Part shown: piece by piece, positions 60,103 through 64,000 of the stretch | How the letters are laid out: the number at the start of each line of letters is the position of its first letter | How positions within the stretch are numbered: position 1 is the stretch's first letter | NCBI GenBank assembly: GCA_027923505.1 | Contig: BROI01000003.1 | Location: 930,001 to 994,000, forward strand | Reading direction: 5' to 3' | Source of the DNA: Mayamaea pseudoterrestris | Lineage: Eukaryota > Bacillariophyta > Bacillariophyceae > Sellaphorales > Sellaphoraceae | DNA length: 64,000 bases | The notes under the pieces: model-generated | Seen by the model: only the letters and a program-made list of their open reading frames with translations | What the model was told of the DNA's origin: nothing | Database searches by the model: none | Made by a program: the position numbers and the translations under genes

Positions 60103-61401
60103 TTACGGTATTGGCGAGCGGAGGTTCCATTCCAACCCGCGCTCGACAGTTTTGATTTTATCATAGCGCAGCGACAACATAATAATTGCTTTTCCAATTT
60201 CTTGAATTGACTGCACGTCAGGAAAGCCTGACATGGACTTAAAAATGGAAGCCAATCCATTTTCCATCCATAGCAACAACCAGCATGTGGATTTGCACCG
60301 AAAGGGACAAGCCGTAAGATGCCACAACGCACCCAAACTGGTGTAGACAACGTCACGCGCCAGCGATACGCCTTTCTTTTGTAGGGCAGTTTCAAGAACA
60401 AACACAATGCTTCGCAAAACCGTAAGAGTATCAGCTTCAAGTACGTTACGTAGGGCCGGGCCCGAAGGATGATAAAACTTGCCACCATTTTCTACATCAA
60501 CGCCGTTAAAGTCGTCAGGGACACAATCAAAAGTAAGCTTAATCCCCGCGACAATAGCCACCAAAGCAGCTTGTTGAACAAGCATAGAATCGCTCCATAT
60601 ACTAGGCTCGCACAGCAACGAGGAAATGCGAACAATCCCTGACTGCGTGAAAATTCCACTTCCGTAAAATAACAACTGCGTCCGCTCAAGTTTATTGACA
60701 ATCTCATCCACCGAAAGGCTCTTGTCGTGATATGCAAAAACCGAAATGTTTGTCAAGCAGTCGGCGACTTCAATCTCGTCAGTGGAGGTCAGGGCCTTAG
60801 TCAAGAGCGCAGTAATCGTAGGTCGACTCACAACAGGCGATGGACTTAAAAGCAAAGCCGACTTTAATGGACGGCAAAACTTCCGCGAATTGAAATTCAC
60901 ACGTCGGTTTGAAAGCTGAAGAGATTGCTGACAGTGATTATTCGGTTGCAAGGGTGTTACATTTAGTAGTGTCGAGCGAGGTGTCACAGCAGTTGTCTTC
61001 TGCTTTGTTGTTGAACGCTTCTGTCTAGCGCCGGTAACTCCAAAATCCAAAGTTTCGGGACTCTTCATCTGATCGCTCTTTCGAGAATCGTTTCCTCTCA
61101 AGGATCGATCACGACTCATGTCGGAAGTATGAGACATTGCTGCTGCATCCGAGCGCTTATCGCTTGTTTCAACTTCAAATTCGCCTTGGAAGCGGCGGCG
61201 AGCGTCGGTATGCTCTTTCAAGAAACTCTTCAACAACGGCGACATCATTAATGTATTTCCATCTAAGCTATCAGAAGGCGAGACGAAAATCTCAGGGTGT
61301 TTATTGTATCGAGGCAGATGGCAAGGCATCTTGGAATCAGCATCGTTTAGTATATTATTCAGATCCGACGCAGCCCGCTTGAATGGAGATGGACGAGACA
61401 T
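60103..61401 (-). CDS. Arm-like helical protein of unknown function
   Basis: A 432-residue intronless protein that I do not recognise. The N-terminal ~170 residues are Ser/Thr/Lys/Arg-rich and probably disordered. From about 190 the protein becomes helical with repeat-like pairs (TITALLTKALTSTDEIEVAD, LVQQAALVAIVAGIKL, ALRNVLEADTLTVLRSIVFV, ARDVVYTSLGALWHLTACPF, EIGKAIIMLSLRYD). These suggest an armadillo/HEAT-type solenoid and thus a binding role. This is structural inference only. It is tail-to-tail with hydrolase paralog B. Confidence 0.75.
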   Translation of the reverse strand: MSRPSPFKRAASDLNNILNDADSKMPCHLPRYNKHPEIFVSPSDSLDGNTLMMSPLLKSFLKEHTDARRRFQGEFEVETSDKRSDAAAMSHTSDMSRDRSLRGNDSRKSDQMKSPETLDFGVTGARQKRSTTKQKTTAVTPRSTLLNVTPLQPNNHCQQSLQLSNRRVNFNSRKFCRPLKSALLLSPSPVVSRPTITALLTKALTSTDEIEVADCLTNISVFAYHDKSLSVDEIVNKLERTQLLFYGSGIFTQSGIVRISSLLCEPSIWSDSMLVQQAALVAIVAGIKLTFDCVPDDFNGVDVENGGKFYHPSGPALRNVLEADTLTVLRSIVFVLETALQKKGVSLARDVVYTSLGALWHLTACPFRCKSTCWLLLWMENGLASIFKSMSGFPDVQSIQEIGKAIIMLSLRYDKIKTVERGLEWNLRSPIP

Positions 61402-61843
61402 TACTTAGACTCCAGAAACAGAAACAAATGACGTCGCAAATATATGGCCAGCTTATGATGCCCGAATAGTTGATGTTCGATAATTAGTACGTGCGCTGTT
61501 CCGGATGACGCTGCGGCAGCGCGGCAGCTGCGAGAGCAAAAAATAATGTAACCGATCTTGCGACAATCCGTTTCACAGTCGATGCAAATGCGACTGCGTT
61601 AGTTTTTGCCACTCTCGGTCACTCTTATAAAGTAATAAATTGATGCTCTAGCTCGAAGTGATCGTATAAATAATTGGAAGCGAAATCATGGTCGCAAGTC
61701 GCAATTGACGTCAAAGGTGTTTGCTGTGAAGGCGCAGCTCCGTTTTTCTCCAGTCCATGAACCGGTGCGACTTTTGCTACTTCATTGAACGCACGCGCTG
61801 CACCGGTCGAGAGCAACGAACAAAAGAGTCTTAACAAGTATAT
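61402..61843. other. intergenic stretch with one small open frame
   Basis: 442 bases. The promoter side of the Arm-like gene and the 3' flank of the next gene. It contains the small frame listed at 61625-61837 and nothing else recognisable. Confidence 0.4.
61625..61837 (-). CDS. possible small secreted or plastid-leader protein, 70 residues
   Basis: The frame starts MLRLFCSLLSTGAARAFNEV, a short hydrophobic leader ending ARAF, which loosely resembles the local plastid motif. It continues 50 residues with no family likeness. It begins only seven bases after the stop of the upstream minus-strand gene, so it may simply be 3' untranslated sequence. Confidence 0.2.
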   Translation of the reverse strand: MLRLFCSLLSTGAARAFNEVAKVAPVHGLEKNGAAPSQQTPLTSIATCDHDFASNYLYDHFELEHQFITL

Positions 61844-63502
61844 CTAGTATATTGCTTCACGCGGTATATCAGCGACCAGTTGCCTGCGTCGTTCGTTGCG
61901 TCGCCGACGTTGCGCGTTCAGCACCAGAATCAAGCAAAGCCGCGTAAGTGGCAACGCAAAAAAGAGCACCGCGTAGAAGCGAAGAATTGGCAAAAGATAT
62001 CCCTTCAAGAAACCGCCGAGAAAATTCTCTTCTTTCAGTTCCAGCATTCCACCTGGATCAAAAGACGGTCCGAGCATCATGACGCCGACAAGGTTAAGGG
62101 CGCCAAGGGCGACGCACTGCGAAAATAGATTGAACGGAAGATGCGTCAAGCGAAACAGCGATTCGGAAAGGTAACAAGGAAGCTCCAATGTTGATTTCGT
62201 TCGTCTCAACGAATCTTGTCGGTATAGAATCGATCGCCAGTCACTTTCGTCTTGCTCAGCAATAAACTCATGCGATCGTAACGCAACTTCAGATTCTGCC
62301 AAGAGCTCTGGGAAAGTAAAGGTTGCATCCTGCAAAGACGTTTTAGAACTTGAAGGTTGGCCATTGAAATGAGCCACGATGAGCAGCCCTTGTTCCGTGA
62401 TCCGTGCCGCGTCGCCCACATGGGCTGGCGGATAGTCTGCGTACGGACACAATTCGAGCAAAGTCACGCCAGTATTGCTGGACAGATGCTTGACGATATA
62501 CGCGGCCCGCATATGCCATCGTTCCACTGGTGTCGGGCCCGGCTGGAACGGAGAAGGACCAAACAAGAATTCAACTGCCACTGAAAGAAGACCTCGATGT
62601 TCCGCCGAAACGTCGGATGTCGTCCTGACTATGGCTTCATCGGAATCGCTGCGTCGAACGAGGCTTACGCCCTCTACGCCATATGCGCTGTCATGTATAG
62701 CGACGGATCGCCCACCCCATCCTCGAAAAGCTCTTTGTCGCCGTCTTGAAAGCTGACTGACGCGCAACCAATAAAAAGCATTCATCGGATTGCCGCAACA
62801 AACCGACAGGCACAAGGATGTGTCGTAGGCCATCTCTCTGTAGAAACTGCCTTCTCCTCCATCATCGGGCCCGAATAGAGCAAAACACCACAACAGCTGT
62901 CGCATAGTATATAGGAGTGTTTGGATCTGACGCATTACGCGCTGGGCGCCATTGTTACTGTTTCCACTTCGACCAAGCGCAATCAATGCCGCAACTAGCC
63001 CAGCAATTGCAGCAATGCACAGAATCAAGAGCGAAAGAATCAAGCCAAATGCAGTCACTATCTGAACGACTCGAAGAGCCACATATCCAATTCGAACCAA
63101 AGCTTCGCGAATACTTTCTGCTCGCCGCGCCCTCATGGCGCGCTTTGCAAAATCATGTGGAAAGTAAAATACCATTACTGGTTGAGGACTCTTTGGCAAG
63201 GATTCAAACTCAAACCATGCCCCATGCTCTCCTCCTCCAACGGCTGTTAGTAAACCACAAAGTTCAGCGCAGGCGTCTTCAACTGATATGCCAAGATCTG
63301 CGGCCAAGCGAGCGGGCCGAATGATGAACGCGTTATCATTCGTCTTTTCCTTACAAGATTGAACGACTTCAATGACTCGTTTGTCGAGAGGACGAGGGAT
63401 ATTCAATTCATCATTTGAAGCAAGATCACTGTCTTTGTTTTCAGTAAAATCATCGTTTCGATCAATCGATAGTGACGCCACGCGACTGATGGCCATCGCC
63501 AT
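61844..63502 (-). CDS. plastid-type membrane protein resembling Arabidopsis At5g03900
   Basis: A 552-residue intronless protein. The N-terminal domain (about 40-130) looks like a winged-helix fold: FIIRPARLAADLGISVEDACAELCGLL, then VMVFYFPHDFAKRAMRARR. This is followed by a membrane segment IVTAFGLILSLLILCIAAIAGLVAALIAL. A middle soluble part is Arg/Ser-rich. Near the C-terminus LPFNLFSQCVALGALNLVGVMMLG and PILRFYAVLFFALPLTRLCLILVLNAQRRRRNERRRQ form further membrane segments. This arrangement matches the plant chloroplast protein annotated as iron-sulfur-cluster-related At5g03900, as far as I recall. No plastid leader is obvious here, and the function is not settled. Confidence 0.75.
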   Translation of the reverse strand: MAMAISRVASLSIDRNDDFTENKDSDLASNDELNIPRPLDKRVIEVVQSCKEKTNDNAFIIRPARLAADLGISVEDACAELCGLLTAVGGGEHGAWFEFESLPKSPQPVMVFYFPHDFAKRAMRARRAESIREALVRIGYVALRVVQIVTAFGLILSLLILCIAAIAGLVAALIALGRSGNSNNGAQRVMRQIQTLLYTMRQLLWCFALFGPDDGGEGSFYREMAYDTSLCLSVCCGNPMNAFYWLRVSQLSRRRQRAFRGWGGRSVAIHDSAYGVEGVSLVRRSDSDEAIVRTTSDVSAEHRGLLSVAVEFLFGPSPFQPGPTPVERWHMRAAYIVKHLSSNTGVTLLELCPYADYPPAHVGDAARITEQGLLIVAHFNGQPSSSKTSLQDATFTFPELLAESEVALRSHEFIAEQDESDWRSILYRQDSLRRTKSTLELPCYLSESLFRLTHLPFNLFSQCVALGALNLVGVMMLGPSFDPGGMLELKEENFLGGFLKGYLLPILRFYAVLFFALPLTRLCLILVLNAQRRRRNERRRQLVADIPREAIY

Positions 63503-63729
63503 GGTGAGAATCTGGAAACGGAGATCGATGCGGCGCGTTCATCTATTTAGTACCGATACGACTGATATTCAATGAGAACACGTCATCAAGGCTTAAATAC
63601 TGATACTGAAAACGTGACTGTTACTCATAGCCCAAACTCAAGACCATGGGAGGCGACTGTGAATCTCAAGTGCCAATGAACTCGACGAAAGCGCGACTCT
63701 GCTGCACTGGTCGTCCATTAAGGTAAAGC

Positions 63730-64000
63730 ATGATCCCACACTTTGCAAAGCATTCTCACGCGAAGAAAGCGACGGCAGCTGTTGCATCATGCTTGGTCGC
63801 GAGTACGACATCGCGCGACACCGACGTTCGCGTGGAGGAACATGGAGCAGTCCGTCGATCGACCTCGACCACTACCACTACTTGTCGTTGTGACGAGGCG
63901 CCAACGAAGCATCAGACTTTCCATGACCGTTGTCCAAAGACGCAGACTTTACCGAAAGTACCATACCCAGCTTGGGAATATGACTGGGATGGTCGCTTGA
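63730..64000 (+). CDS. 5' part of a gene leaving the window, possibly PGAM5-like
   Basis: From ATG at 63730 a frame of 90 codons is open to the right edge. It begins MIPHFAKHSHAKKATAAVAS, a basic N-terminus with a weak hydrophobic stretch, then a Thr/Cys-rich part. It reaches PYPAWEYDWDGRL at the edge. A W-x-x-x-W-D-x-R motif just before the catalytic domain is known in PGAM5 mitochondrial phosphatases, so that family is a guess. A second open frame at 63743 is Arg-rich and looks like a shadow. Sequence beyond 64000 would decide. Confidence 0.4.
   Translation, partial: MIPHFAKHSHAKKATAAVASCLVASTTSRDTDVRVEEHGAVRRSTSTTTTTCRCDEAPTKHQTFHDRCPKTQTLPKVPYPAWEYDWDGRL

Noticed and set aside
63743-64000. 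Arg-rich frame at the right edge
   Set aside because: It overlaps the more protein-like frame from 63730, which reaches PYPAWEYDWDGR. The Arg-rich one reads as its shadow.

Overview
This window is nuclear DNA from a photosynthetic stramenopile (ochrophyte) alga with a red-type secondary plastid, most like a diatom or a close relative. Several proteins begin with a signal peptide that ends in the ASAFAP-type cleavage motif typical of these plastids (SSAFVP in zeta-carotene desaturase, ASAFSP in Psb27, ASAFAP in the protein at 31017). Genes are dense, mostly intronless, and often paired head-to-head or tail-to-tail. The nine intron-bearing genes have short GT-AG introns of about 53 to 146 bases. 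All exon joins given here were worked out by eye from splice sites, reading phase and family similarity.

Layout. 1-1162 holds a ten-unit 42-bp minisatellite. 1163-10750 carries NOP2, an RNA 3'-phosphate cyclase, a YbjQ-like protein, zeta-carotene desaturase, an M3 oligopeptidase and a lipoyl-like protein that lacks the lipoyl lysine. 10907-23236 carries a bifunctional PFK-2/FBPase-2, a GRIP golgin, a heterokont-type zinc-finger protein, protein-only RNase P, SKP1, a GDP-mannose-type transporter and Psb27. 23560-30776 carries a second M3 oligopeptidase, a FUT8-like glycosyltransferase, a sulfotransferase and an NSF-like AAA ATPase. 31017-40691 is rich in plastid-signal proteins of unknown function and contains two intergenic tracts sharing one repeat core. 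40886-44041 has a rhamnose-forming epimerase/reductase and an FGGY sugar kinase. 44190-46240 is a satellite of about twelve ~175-bp units, flanked by related sequence on both sides. 46755-64000 carries an LSM11-like Sm protein, a UDP-glycosyltransferase, an adenylation-carrier-ankyrin fusion, an mRNA cap methyltransferase, two divergent paralogous alpha/beta hydrolases, an Arm-like protein, an At5g03900-like membrane protein, and the start of a gene that runs off the window.

Themes. Plastid: carotenoid synthesis, PSII assembly and several uncharacterised plastid-signal proteins. RNA: NOP2, RtcA, PRORP, LSM11-like, DNAJC17 and cap methyltransferase. Glycan: nucleotide-sugar transporter, fucosyltransferase-like protein, sulfotransferase, UDP-rhamnose-type synthase, UGT and sugar kinase, which would fit sulfated polysaccharide or glycoprotein synthesis (inference).

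The most unusual items are the AASDH-like adenylation/carrier protein ending in ankyrin repeats (49827-52979), the lipoyl-like domain without its lysine (10238-10750), the LSM11-like protein outside animals (46755-47888), the carrier protein with a plastid-type leader and an extra soluble domain (36863-38962), and the shared repeat core in two divergent promoters. No virus-like element, transposon or CRISPR array was recognised.
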